Counted from the stretch's first letter, positions 1 through 7,101 are shown. The stretch is 9,433 nt of DNA from Desulfobacterales bacterium (GCA_020052975.1 JAGVOC010000451.1:1-9433), one strand, 5' to 3'. Made by a program: numbers and translations. Notes: generated by a model from the sequence alone, not told the origin.

Positions 1-534
1 GAGGGCTGCCCGTAACCTGTTGGGTGATTCATAGAAGACAAGAGTCCTTTTTTCTTCTGCCATCTTTTCAATAAGCTTCTTTCTTGCCGTGATTTTGTTT
101 GGCAGAAAGCCCTGGAATACAAAACTGTCTGTAGGGAGCCCTGATATGCTAAGCGCAGTAATTACGGCTGATACCCCCGGAATAGGGATAACTGATGTTG
201 AACTTTGGAGTGCGAGTTTAATGAGGTGATAACCAGGGTCTGAAATACCAGGGGTGCCGGCATCTGAAACAAGAGCTACATTCTCTCCGGTTTCCAGTCT
301 GTCTATGAGTTGTTTGCCTTTGATAAGTTTATTGTATTCGTAATAGCTGGTCAAAGGGGTTTTAATACTGTAATGGTTAAGTAGAATCCTTGTCCTCCTT
401 GTGTCTTCAGCGGCAATCAGATTAACTTCTTTTAGTGTTCGCAAAGCCCTAAAGGTAATATCCTCCAGATTGCCTATAGGTGTTGCAACGATATACAATG
501 TTCCTTTAGGTGTGGAAGGGGTATTCTCGTCCAT
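1..534 (-). CDS. rsmI: RsmI, 16S rRNA (cytidine(1402)-2'-O)-methyltransferase, N-terminal part (cut by window edge)
   Basis: Reading the minus strand from the ATG at 534-532 gives 178 uninterrupted codons that run off the left edge. The family transfers a methyl group from SAM to the 2'-hydroxyl of C1402 in 16S rRNA in the ribosomal decoding centre. The translation shows the family signatures in order: GTLYIVATPIGNLEDIT at residues 11-27, AAEDTRRT near 45-52, ALVSDAGTPGISDPG near 88-102, IPIPGVSAVITALSISG near 119-135, and FVFQGFLP then VFYESPNR towards the cut end. These belong to the tetrapyrrole-methylase fold. About 100 C-terminal residues are missing, judging from the usual length near 280. 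The start is 5 nt after the hsdR stop codon and has only a weak GAG as a possible ribosome binding site, with no visible promoter, so expression may depend on transcription from upstream. Confidence 0.95.
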   Translation of the reverse strand, partial: MDENTPSTPKGTLYIVATPIGNLEDITFRALRTLKEVNLIAAEDTRRTRILLNHYSIKTPLTSYYEYNKLIKGKQLIDRLETGENVALVSDAGTPGISDPGYHLIKLALQSSTSVIPIPGVSAVITALSISGLPTDSFVFQGFLPNKITARKKLIEKMAEEKRTLVFYESPNRLRAAL

Positions 535-539
535 GATTT

Positions 540-3500
540 TTACTCATTCACCCAATAATCTGCCAACACCTCAGCCTGTTTAAGCACTGTATCAACGGCT
601 TTTTGTTGTTTGTCCGGCGGGTATCCGTATTTATTCAAAGTACGTCTCACGATGACCATGAGTTTTGCTCTGGCGCTTTCCTTCATTGCCCAGTCTATGG
701 TGGCGTTCTTGCGGACTTTATCGGCGATTTCACGGGCTATGCTTTTCAGTGTTTCATCGCCTAAAAGCTTTACCGCGCTGTCATTGATTTCCAATGCGGT
801 ATAGAATGCAAATTCGTCTTTAGTTAATTTTAGCTTCTCTGCCAAACCGTCTACGGTTCGGATTTGCCTGGCGATTGCCAATAATTCTTCGATAATTTCC
901 GCGGTTGTCAAGAGGTTGTTCTGGTACTTCTTTATTGATGCCTCAAGCATATCCAGAAGATTTTTCCCTTCTGTAATATTGAATTTCAGCCGTACCTTGA
1001 TTTCATCATTGAGAATCTTCTTCAAGAGTTCAATGCCAAGGTTTTTGTGCTTCATATCCTTTACTTCCTTAAGGAATTCCTCAGAAAGCAAAGAAATATC
1101 CGGCTTCTTTATTCCTGCCGCATCGAAAATATCGACAACTTCGGTTGACTCAACCGCCTGATTCACAATTTGCCGGATGGCGGATTCGTAATTCTTTTTA
1201 TCGCCATTATCCCTATCGCTTTCAAATTTGAGCAATCGTGCCCGGACGGACTGAAAGAAGGCTATTTCATTGGTCAGAGCCAGTGCGTCCTCATGTGGGA
1301 CGGCCAGCGCAAAAAGCTTTGAAAGCGCAGTTGACTCACTAATAAAACGGTCCTTGCCTTGTTCTCTTGAAAGTATGAATTCCTCGGCTTGAAGAATGAT
1401 AGAAAGACGCTCAGAAGTTCCTACACTGAAAAAACGCATATAATCAAATCCATGAAACATCTGGCGCACGATTTCAATCTTTTCAAGCAGTAATTCAAGC
1501 GCCTTTACCTGTGTCTCCGCAGGGTCGCCTTTGCCGCCCGAATTGGAATAAAAGGCAAGGGCATCTTTGAGCGCGTTACCAATACCGATATAATCAACGA
1601 CTAGTCCGCCGGGTTTGTCCATAAAGACACGGTTTACCCTTGCAATTGCCTGCATTAAGGTGTGCCGTTGCATCAGTTTGTCGATGTAGAGCGTGTGCAG
1701 ACAGGGGACATCAAAGCCGGTCAACCACATACCCCGCACAATAACCAGCTTCAAAGAGTCTTGTGGGTCTTTCATGCGATCTGCAAGCAAGCGGCGGTCT
1801 TCTTTATTCGTCCTGTGATAGGCAGGAATTACAAGACTCTCAGGGTCTTCCGGGTCAAACTCCATTTTGTCGGAAGAGGAAGAAGTCATGACGACTTTCA
1901 GAGCTCCCTTCTTCAGGTCTTCGGTGTGCCATTGGGGTCTTAGCGCAATGATTTCATGGTAAAGAGCGACGGCTATGCGGCGGCTCATGGTGACAATCAT
2001 TGCCTTACCGTCAAAAACTTCCGCGCGTTTTTCGTAATGCGAAACGATATCCTGTGCCAGATTCTTCAAACGCTCAGGATGCCCGACAATGGCTTCAAGT
2101 TTCGTCCATTTGACTTTAGCCATCCGGGTTTCAGAAGCGCCGTCATCAGTCATTTCCCTGTCAAATTCTTCTATCAGTTTACGGCCATCTTCTGTAAGGC
2201 TGACTTCTGCCAGACGGCTTTCGTAATATATCTTTACTGTCGCGCCGTCTTCCACGGCCTGTGCTATATCGTAAATGTCAATGTAATCGCCGAACACCGC
2301 CGGTGTGTTAATATCGGTGCTTTCTACCGGTGTGCCGGTAAACCCGATAAAGGTTGCGTTAGGAAGGGCGTCACGCAGATACTTGGCAAAACCATAGGCA
2401 ATGCGCTTTCCGACAATTTTGCCGTTATCATCCTTTGTGTCAATCAGCTTTGCCTGAAACCCATATTGCGTGCGGTGCGCTTCGTCCGCAATAACGATAA
2501 TATTGTGGCGTTCGGATAGCTGATCGTATGCGGTGCGGTCATTCTCCGGGAAAAACTTCTGGATGGTCGTAAACACAATCCCGCCGGATGCCACTTTAAG
2601 CAGAGACTTTAAATGCTCACGTGATTCCGCCTGTACCGGAGGCTGGCCTAGCAGGCTTGACGATGCGGCAAAGGTATCAAAGAGCTGTTGGTCAAGATCG
2701 TTTCGGTCGGTAATGACAACAATGGTCGGGTTATCCAGGTTATGTATCAGTTTTCCCGCATAGAAAACCATGGAAAGGCTTTTCCCTGAGCCTTGCGTGT
2801 GCCAGACAACACCTGCTTTGCGGTTTCCTTTTTCAGTTGCGGCAAGACTGGTGCTTTCCACGGCTTTATTCACCGCGTGGTACTGGTGGTATGCCGCAAT
2901 CTTTTTCACGGTCTCAATCTGTGTAAGACCGGTTTTGGCATCTATTTTCTTGTCTTTTTCAAATACAATGAAGTTCCGTATCAGATCGAGGAGCGTTGCC
3001 TTGTTCAGCATGCCTTTGATGAGCACTTCGAGTTGGCTTACGTGGGCGGAAGATTCTTTTTCATCGCCTATAGTCTTCCATGTCTGGAACCTGCTGAAGG
3101 CAGATGAGATGGTCCCTGCCTTTGCTTCCAGCCCATCGGAGATGACACAAAAAGCGTTGTAGAAAAAGAGTGACGGGATGACCGTCTTGTAGGTCTGTAT
3201 CTGGTCAAAAGCTTTGCGGATGGTAGCATGTGCATCCGCCGGGTTTTTAAGTTCTATCACCACCAGCGGCAGACCGTTTACAAAAAGGATCGCGTCAGGC
3301 CGTTTGTTCTGATTGCGTTCGATAACGGTAAACTGATTTATGACAAAAAAGACATTGTTATCCGGGTTTTGAAAATCAACCAGCCAGACCCGCTCGCCGC
3401 GTTCCTGGCCGTCTTTCCGCACTGTAACCGGAACGCCTTCGGCAAGCATTTTATGAAAGGCTTCATTCGCGTCAATAAGCTGGGGAGAAAACACGGATAG

Positions 3501-3770
3501 CGCCGCCTTGAGGGCTTCCTGCCGTGCCGTTTCCGGTACCGCCGGATTCAAACGGTTTATGGCTTTTTCCAGGGCATGCCTTAAAACGACATCGCCATAG
3601 CTTGCGCGTTTTTCCGGTTCACCGTAGGGTGTTGCAGGTTCAGCCACCAGAAAATCCTGAGGGGCTTCAACATCAGGCGCAATGGATGGCCCGGGGATGC
3701 AGGAAAAACCGATTTGAGTTAGTTCGTCAAGTGAGAAGCTTTCGATTTCGGACTCGGTGAAGGCAATCAT
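540..3770 (-). CDS. hsdR: Type I restriction enzyme R subunit (nuclease plus DEAH translocase)
   Basis: Complete 1076-residue HsdR, the subunit that translocates DNA using ATP and cuts it at a distance when bound to the M and S subunits. The N-terminal PD-(D/E)XK nuclease is intact: RPDA with D159, VVIELK with E173 and K175, and a following QIQTY (Q190-Y194) matching the QxxxY motif of HsdR nucleases. The superfamily 2 motor follows: Walker A TQGSGKS (about 325-331), DEAH box IADEAH (428-432), FTGTP (477-481), motif V region MWLTGFDVPC (about 681-690) and motif VI QAIARVNR (707-714). The region after about 730 is helical and charged, as expected for the part contacting the M/S core. The start is an ATG overlapping the stop of the preceding gene by one base (TAATG), with GAGGA seven bases upstream. 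There is no frameshift or missing catalytic residue. It is the last gene of the operon, so restriction is made after modification and specificity. Confidence 0.97.
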   Translation of the reverse strand: MIAFTESEIESFSLDELTQIGFSCIPGPSIAPDVEAPQDFLVAEPATPYGEPEKRASYGDVVLRHALEKAINRLNPAVPETARQEALKAALSVFSPQLIDANEAFHKMLAEGVPVTVRKDGQERGERVWLVDFQNPDNNVFFVINQFTVIERNQNKRPDAILFVNGLPLVVIELKNPADAHATIRKAFDQIQTYKTVIPSLFFYNAFCVISDGLEAKAGTISSAFSRFQTWKTIGDEKESSAHVSQLEVLIKGMLNKATLLDLIRNFIVFEKDKKIDAKTGLTQIETVKKIAAYHQYHAVNKAVESTSLAATEKGNRKAGVVWHTQGSGKSLSMVFYAGKLIHNLDNPTIVVITDRNDLDQQLFDTFAASSSLLGQPPVQAESREHLKSLLKVASGGIVFTTIQKFFPENDRTAYDQLSERHNIIVIADEAHRTQYGFQAKLIDTKDDNGKIVGKRIAYGFAKYLRDALPNATFIGFTGTPVESTDINTPAVFGDYIDIYDIAQAVEDGATVKIYYESRLAEVSLTEDGRKLIEEFDREMTDDGASETRMAKVKWTKLEAIVGHPERLKNLAQDIVSHYEKRAEVFDGKAMIVTMSRRIAVALYHEIIALRPQWHTEDLKKGALKVVMTSSSSDKMEFDPEDPESLVIPAYHRTNKEDRRLLADRMKDPQDSLKLVIVRGMWLTGFDVPCLHTLYIDKLMQRHTLMQAIARVNRVFMDKPGGLVVDYIGIGNALKDALAFYSNSGGKGDPAETQVKALELLLEKIEIVRQMFHGFDYMRFFSVGTSERLSIILQAEEFILSREQGKDRFISESTALSKLFALAVPHEDALALTNEIAFFQSVRARLLKFESDRDNGDKKNYESAIRQIVNQAVESTEVVDIFDAAGIKKPDISLLSEEFLKEVKDMKHKNLGIELLKKILNDEIKVRLKFNITEGKNLLDMLEASIKKYQNNLLTTAEIIEELLAIARQIRTVDGLAEKLKLTKDEFAFYTALEINDSAVKLLGDETLKSIAREIADKVRKNATIDWAMKESARAKLMVIVRRTLNKYGYPPDKQQKAVDTVLKQAEVLADYWVNE

Positions 3771-4366
3771 TAAAATTTCCTCAGGTTTTTTCTGGTTTTA
3801 TACATGCGTTCAGTAAAACCACCGGTATTCAGAAACTCTTTTTCCAGAAATTTCATCTGTTGCCATAGCAAATAACTTGCCTGGTTTATCAGGCAGATGA
3901 GCGTGTTTGCCAGTCGCTCTGCCGACAGCTCAGAAAAATGATAATTGTCTGACGAGTCTGACCAGTCCGACTTGTCAGACCTGTCCGCCTTGTCCGACCA
4001 GCCAGACTTTTCAGACCTAAACTTCCCCCTGACTTCCAGCGCTTCAGAATCATCTTTGGCCCACTGCCGCATTTTTTTCTGCCGCAGGAAATCTTCGAAA
4101 TCGAGCAGCAATTCACCAAGACTTGCTCTGGAAACACCGGTTAATTTCAGTTCCGTTTTTTTTGATGTTGCTGAAGCAAGGCTTCCTTCGGCTATGTTCT
4201 GCACTCCGCTGCGGGCAGCCTGGACCATCTGGTCGTGTGTTCTCGATCTTTTGTCCACAAAACGCTCACAGAAAACAACAGTTCCGTCATAAACACTCTG
4301 AGCGCATTGAAAACTGCGCAGTTTGCGGAATCCGCCATGCTGAGGTATCAGCTTATTTTCTGTCAT
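3770..4366 (-). CDS. Four-helix-bundle (S23-like) protein with suffix domain
   Basis: 198-residue protein resembling the four-helix-bundle/23S-rRNA-intervening-sequence family, in the longer version with a C-terminal 'suffix'. The bundle shows HGGFRKLRSFQ (10-20), KRSRTHDQMVQAARSGVQNIAEGS (two helices, about 39-62), and KKTELKLTGVSRASLGELLLDFEDFLRQK (69-97). The suffix holds ANTLICLINQASYLLWQQ (about 153-170) and ends in a TGGFTERMY motif (181-189) and a basic tail. The molecular role of the family is not established; it shares a fold with S23 proteins and with Avd, the accessory protein of diversity-generating retroelements, both nucleic-acid associated. Between bundle and suffix lies a hydrophilic Ser-Asp repeat (117-140) encoded by a 9-bp tandem repeat. 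The gene overlaps hsdS by ATGA, has GTGAGGG upstream, and overlaps hsdR by one base. That placement ties it to the restriction operon, but its job there is unknown. Family call is confident from motifs; function is not. Confidence 0.85.
   Translation of the reverse strand: MTENKLIPQHGGFRKLRSFQCAQSVYDGTVVFCERFVDKRSRTHDQMVQAARSGVQNIAEGSLASATSKKTELKLTGVSRASLGELLLDFEDFLRQKKMRQWAKDDSEALEVRGKFRSEKSGWSDKADRSDKSDWSDSSDNYHFSELSAERLANTLICLINQASYLLWQQMKFLEKEFLNTGGFTERMYKTRKNLRKF
3778..3783 (-). promoter_or_regulatory. Ribosome binding site for hsdR
   Basis: The coding strand reads GAGGA seven bases before the hsdR ATG, inside the last codons of the four-helix-bundle gene. With the TAATG stop/start overlap it supports coupled re-initiation and fixes the HsdR start. 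Confidence 0.6.
3947..4018 (-). repeat. 9-bp tandem repeat (8 units), also two 36-bp higher-order copies, coding for Ser-Asp triplets
   Basis: Eight back-to-back 9-bp units lie in frame inside the four-helix-bundle gene. On the coding strand each has the form (A/T)(A/G/C)G TCN GAC, for example AGGTCTGAC, AAGTCGGAC, TGGTCAGAC, giving residues of pattern X-Ser-Asp. The X codon follows the order Arg, Lys, Trp, Lys, then Arg, Lys, Trp, Ser, so the array also reads as two 36-bp copies (3983-4018 and 3947-3982): RSEKSGWSDKAD and RSDKSDWSDSSD. The core GTCNGAC is palindromic, so the opposite strand also reads Ser-Asp. The array falls in the linker between the bundle and the suffix domain, where a change in copy number would keep the frame. 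Confidence 0.9.
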
Positions 4367-5484
4367 GATTTGACCCTCACTTCACCGGATATGAGTTTGG
4401 GGAGAAGCGTGTCGCGCAGGCGGGAGAGCGTACGAATTTGACTGACATTTTTTTCAATTTTGTTGAATCCTGATTCGCACCATGTTGCGAAATAGTCTAA
4501 AATGTCATTATTTGGTAATTCAATTTCAATATTTTTTAAATCCGTCTGCGTTACGAGCGGTTGAGTGCTACCAACATTTAGATTTTCGAAATCAATTCTT
4601 TTTAACAAGAAATAGACAAAGTAAAAATGGATATTTTTTAATGGCTTCAATATTAATACATTATCAGAAATCCAAATCTTTTCATTATTTATCTTTATTT
4701 CACCAAGCGTACCTACTCGCCCAGTTAAGATCAGTTTTTCGTCAGTCAGATATTTATTAGTTCGACCAATTTCCCCATTCGCACCGATCACAGGATATAC
4801 CCCATTTTCAATATATTCGTCCTTTTTTAATCCTTTACCAGTAGTTACGGAAACAAAATCCCCCAACTTCCCCTTTTTCCACCCCGGATCAGCCTCCTCC
4901 ACAAACATCTTCCGCCAGAGTGCCTCTGCCATTCCTTCCAGCGTTTTGTTCTGCCGGTGCAGAAGGTCGATCTTGTCGTCAAGACTGGATAGCACACCGG
5001 CAATGGCACGCTGTTCGGGGAGTGGGGGGAGGAGGAGCTTAATATTTTGAACATTATATAATGGCAGCTTTGGTTGCGTAGAACCAACATCAAAACCTAC
5101 AATTGTGTCTTGTGTTTCTGTGCTAATTAACTGGTAATAGAGAAAAAGCTTTTCGACATCGTCCTCTTTGATATGAATTTTTGCACAATTTTCTGTTAGA
5201 TTAGCCTTGTCTAATTCTTTTGGAATAATTGCACAGAGGCCAAGCGTCCCAACAATCGAGATAACCAAATCCCCTGCATCTACAGTATATCTTGCTATAG
5301 ACTTTTGAATCTCATCGTCAACATATTGAATACCATCTAAAAGTATCTTATGGCCATTGAAATCTGTTATCCGAATATAAGGATGATTTGTAGGCAACGA
5401 GATGAGCATTTTTCCTTTAGGCAACCTTTTCCCGCCATGAACAGTTGCCACATCCCCTATCTTGCATTCCTTCCACTCACTCAT
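4363..5484 (-). CDS. hsdS: Type I restriction-modification DNA specificity subunit
   Basis: Complete 373-residue HsdS, which sets the bipartite recognition sequence for both methylation and cleavage by the M/S/R complex. It has the usual pseudo-twofold layout. The first target recognition domain spans about 1-150, starting MSEWKECKIGDV and ending at the VGSTQPKLPLYNVQNIKLLLPP segment (133-154). The central conserved helix is LPEQRAIAGVLSSLDDKIDLLHR (155-177) running on to ALWRKMF (188-194). The second domain spans about 200-325, with a matching VGSTQPLVTQTDLKNI (304-319). A C-terminal helix ends SRLRDTLLPKLISGEVRV (354-371). Both repeats are present, so this is not a half-S protein. The two recognition domains are far more AT-rich than the central helix coding sequence. 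The start overlaps the ASCH stop as ATGA and the stop overlaps the next start as ATGA. The actual DNA target cannot be predicted from sequence alone. Confidence 0.95.
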   Translation of the reverse strand: MSEWKECKIGDVATVHGGKRLPKGKMLISLPTNHPYIRITDFNGHKILLDGIQYVDDEIQKSIARYTVDAGDLVISIVGTLGLCAIIPKELDKANLTENCAKIHIKEDDVEKLFLYYQLISTETQDTIVGFDVGSTQPKLPLYNVQNIKLLLPPLPEQRAIAGVLSSLDDKIDLLHRQNKTLEGMAEALWRKMFVEEADPGWKKGKLGDFVSVTTGKGLKKDEYIENGVYPVIGANGEIGRTNKYLTDEKLILTGRVGTLGEIKINNEKIWISDNVLILKPLKNIHFYFVYFLLKRIDFENLNVGSTQPLVTQTDLKNIEIELPNNDILDYFATWCESGFNKIEKNVSQIRTLSRLRDTLLPKLISGEVRVKS

Positions 5485-5864
5485 ACCGTTCCCGCGTTCA
5501 AATACATAAATGACTGCGGCGGTGCAGCATTAAAGTCTTCACGCAAACACAATGCTTTTCTGTATTTTGTTACATTCTTTATATGGATGGCATAGCCATG
5601 TTCTTTATTCGAGAAATACTTAAAAAAATAATCCTCATTTATACCGGCATATTCCTTAGTTTGTTCCCACAATGCTTCCAATTCGTCGTTAATGATCGCT
5701 TTTATCTCGAACTCGCCAATAACTTTCCGCACAGGAGAAGATGCATATACAACAATGGTTTTCACATCAGGATTCTTAAAAACAGAACGACGGAACTCGT
5801 ATTTCTTTGTTCCGGCAAATATCATTTCGGCAAATTGCGGTTTAATCGACAACAATACTTTCAT
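5481..5864 (-). CDS. ASCH domain protein (PUA-like fold)
   Basis: 127-residue protein that is essentially one ASCH domain. Visible family features are LLSIKPQFAEMIFAGTKKYEFRR (4-26, with the G18-T-K-K-x-E-x-R25 signature), the strand IGEFEIKAI (49-57), HGYAIHIKN (89-97) and the C-terminal APPQSFMYL (114-122). ASCH belongs to the PUA superfamily with EVE and related folds; members are thought to bind RNA or modified nucleotides, and one characterised group (YqfB) is an N4-acetylcytidine amidohydrolase. I cannot say from sequence whether this one is a binder or an enzyme. It overlaps the DUF1016 gene and hsdS by four bases on each side (ATGA) and has a very strong Shine-Dalgarno (GGGAGGTGAT, 5868-5878), so it is likely made at a good level. 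Sampled lines of the gene are about 28-42% GC, lower than hsdM and hsdR. Position inside an hsd operon suggests a defence role by inference only. Confidence 0.85.
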   Translation of the reverse strand: MKVLLSIKPQFAEMIFAGTKKYEFRRSVFKNPDVKTIVVYASSPVRKVIGEFEIKAIINDELEALWEQTKEYAGINEDYFFKYFSNKEHGYAIHIKNVTKYRKALCLREDFNAAPPQSFMYLNAGTV

Positions 5865-7015
5865 TCCATCACCTCCCTCATCTGCTCCTCAATAAACTTC
5901 TGAATATCTTCTTTCTTCGGGAGTTCAAGCTGGTATTTGGATACAAAAAGGTTGTTGTCCATTCCGGCAAGCGCGTATTCTACGAGGGGATGGTCTTTTT
6001 GAGTGCATAACAGAATGCCTACCGGCGGATTATCGCCTTCGGACATGACGTTTTTCTTATACCAACTCACATAGGTATTGAGCTGGCCGATGTGTTCGTG
6101 ATTGAATTCATCGACCTTCAGTTCGATCAGAACATGGCATTTGAGAATCCGGTGGTAAAACACCAGGTCTACAAAGTAATGCTTGCTGCCGATGAGAATG
6201 CGCTTGTGCCGCGCCTCGAAACAGAATCCGTGGCCGAGTTCCAGAAGAAACTCTTGCAGCTTGTAAAGAAGCGCATTTTCAATATCCGATTCGGCCATGA
6301 CCTCTTTTGCCGTAAGACCGAGAAATTCAAAGATGTAAGGATCACGGATAGCAAGCCGGACTTCGGCTTTTTCCGTTTTAGAATGCACTAATAGGGCAAG
6401 TTTTTTCTTGTTGGTGGAAAGCCCGGAGCGTTCGTAATACATCGTAGCTATTTGACGTTTGAGTTCGCGCACCGACCAGTTGCCGCGAATACACTCAACC
6501 TCATAAAAAACGCGCTTAAGGGGATCCTGAATTTCCAGGAGTTCGGCAAAATGAGTAAAGGAGAGACGGGAAAGAAGCGCTTGACCACTATTTGTCAATT
6601 GTGGAGTCGCTGCCTCCACAATTGAACCGGTGATTTCCTGCTTGGTTTTTGCCGCCAATAATTGCCATTGTTTTTTGTTCTGCAGAACGGCAGTCAATTG
6701 TGGAGCCGCTGCCTCCACAATCTGTGGATAGGTTAAATAGAATTGCCGGTACCTGTAAAGTTCACGACGATCACATCGGGAAAGCCCAAGTTGATTGAGT
6801 TTTTCGGAAAGATCATCCATGAGCCTTTCGCCATATTTGGCGCGATCCACTCCTGAACGCTCATATCGTTCAATGTAATAGCCGATGGCCCAGTTTCTCA
6901 GCGTCAGGCTTATATTGACCGCTTTGCTTGCTTGAGCTGAAAAAAGTTCATGGGCCTGCTGTATAGATGAAACCAATTCGGCAAATGTTAAAATTCGTTT
7001 TTTCGGTGCGCTCAT
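5861..7015 (-). CDS. DUF1016 / YhcG-like PD-(D/E)XK nuclease
   Basis: 384 residues from the preferred ATG at 7015. The N-terminal DUF1016 domain (about 10-190) carries ELVSSIQQAHELFSAQA, SLTLRNWAIGYYIERYE, KYGERLMDDLSEKL and YRYRQFYLTYP, a helical, probably DNA-contacting region. The C-terminal domain (about 215-370) is a PD-(D/E)XK nuclease: YFVDLVFYH with D283, then HVLIELK with E298 and K300, then HIGQLNTYVSWY with Q311. The catalytic residues are intact. YhcG-type proteins are common beside restriction-modification genes but their role is not established. An upstream in-frame ATG at 7048 would add 11 residues, but it has no ribosome binding site and directly follows a hairpin. The ATG at 7015 has AGGAAGGTGA ten bases before it. 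Two near-identical 29-bp palindromic elements lie in frame (IVEAAAPQLT at 99-108 and IVEAATPQLT at 132-141) in the linker between YRQFY and the LSFTHFAELL helix. It is followed by the ASCH gene with an ATGA overlap. Confidence 0.9.
   Translation of the reverse strand: MSAPKKRILTFAELVSSIQQAHELFSAQASKAVNISLTLRNWAIGYYIERYERSGVDRAKYGERLMDDLSEKLNQLGLSRCDRRELYRYRQFYLTYPQIVEAAAPQLTAVLQNKKQWQLLAAKTKQEITGSIVEAATPQLTNSGQALLSRLSFTHFAELLEIQDPLKRVFYEVECIRGNWSVRELKRQIATMYYERSGLSTNKKKLALLVHSKTEKAEVRLAIRDPYIFEFLGLTAKEVMAESDIENALLYKLQEFLLELGHGFCFEARHKRILIGSKHYFVDLVFYHRILKCHVLIELKVDEFNHEHIGQLNTYVSWYKKNVMSEGDNPPVGILLCTQKDHPLVEYALAGMDNNLFVSKYQLELPKKEDIQKFIEEQMREVME
5868..5878 (-). promoter_or_regulatory. Strong ribosome binding site for the ASCH gene
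   Basis: The coding strand reads AGGGAGGTGAT four bases (counting GGAATG context) ahead of the ASCH ATG, a near-perfect match to the anti-Shine-Dalgarno sequence. It is the strongest such site in the operon and also encodes the last residues of the DUF1016 protein (REVME). Confidence 0.7.
6594..6625 (-). repeat. Palindromic in-frame element, copy A (perfect 12-bp inverted repeat)
   Basis: The plus strand reads tcaattgtggag, a 7-nt centre tcgctgc, then ctccacaattga (6595-6625): a perfect 12-bp inverted repeat inside the DUF1016 gene. It shares 28 of 29 bases with a second copy 99 bp away. In the coding frame it gives IVEAATPQLT. Confidence 0.9.
6693..6721 (-). repeat. Palindromic in-frame element, copy B (9-bp inverted repeat)
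   Basis: Same element as copy A with one base difference in the centre (ccgctgc for tcgctgc). The inverted repeat is perfect for 9 bp (attgtggag / ctccacaat) and decayed further out. It codes for IVEAAAPQLT in the same frame, exactly 33 codons from copy A, while the sequence between the copies is unrelated. Confidence 0.88.
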
Positions 7016-7025
7016 AATAATTCCG

Positions 7026-7035
7026 TCACCTTCCT
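7026..7035 (-). promoter_or_regulatory. Ribosome binding site that decides the DUF1016 start
   Basis: The coding strand reads AGGAAGGTGA, ten bases before the ATG at 7015. The alternative ATG at 7048 has only A-rich sequence and a hairpin arm before it, so the shorter protein is preferred. Confidence 0.55.
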
Positions 7036-7056
7036 CAAGGTAAATCATGATTTTCT

Positions 7057-7088
7057 ATATTTTACTTTAGTGCTGCAAAGTAAAATAT
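7057..7088. repeat. Perfect 12-bp inverted repeat in the hsdM-DUF1016 gap; candidate operator or RNA hairpin
   Basis: The plus strand reads atattttacttt, an 8-nt loop agtgctgc, then aaagtaaaatat. It lies in the only sizeable gap of the operon, just before the possible DUF1016 start at 7048. The half-site tttacttt occurs again at 7101-7108, over the end of hsdM, exactly 40 bp from the first. It could be a regulator's operator, an RNA hairpin controlling the downstream genes, or a weak intra-operon terminator. The coding-strand sequence after the stem is A-rich, not a U-tract, which argues against a classic terminator. Confidence 0.7.
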
Positions 7089-7101
7089 GAATATTTTTAA
7101 T

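Noticed and set aside
1956..2519. 187-codon plus-strand open frame opposite hsdR
   Set aside because: It lies wholly opposite the helicase domain of HsdR, shows no recognisable domain and no ribosome binding site.
3947..4018. Short regular repeats as a CRISPR array
   Set aside because: Units are 9 bp, directly adjacent, without spacers, and lie in frame inside a protein gene.
3945..4292. Open plus-strand frame starting with Ser-Asp repeats
   Set aside because: It is the shadow of the four-helix-bundle gene; the palindromic GTCNGAC core makes both strands read Ser-Asp and stay open. The minus-strand protein has clear family motifs.
3770..5484. Diversity-generating retroelement suggested by an Avd-like bundle next to a variable specificity gene
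   Set aside because: No reverse transcriptase and no template repeat matching hsdS are seen in the window.
7057..7088. Rho-independent terminator between hsdM and the DUF1016 gene
   Set aside because: The stem is AT-rich and is followed by an A-rich tract, not a U-tract, in the transcript; kept only as a possible operator or hairpin.
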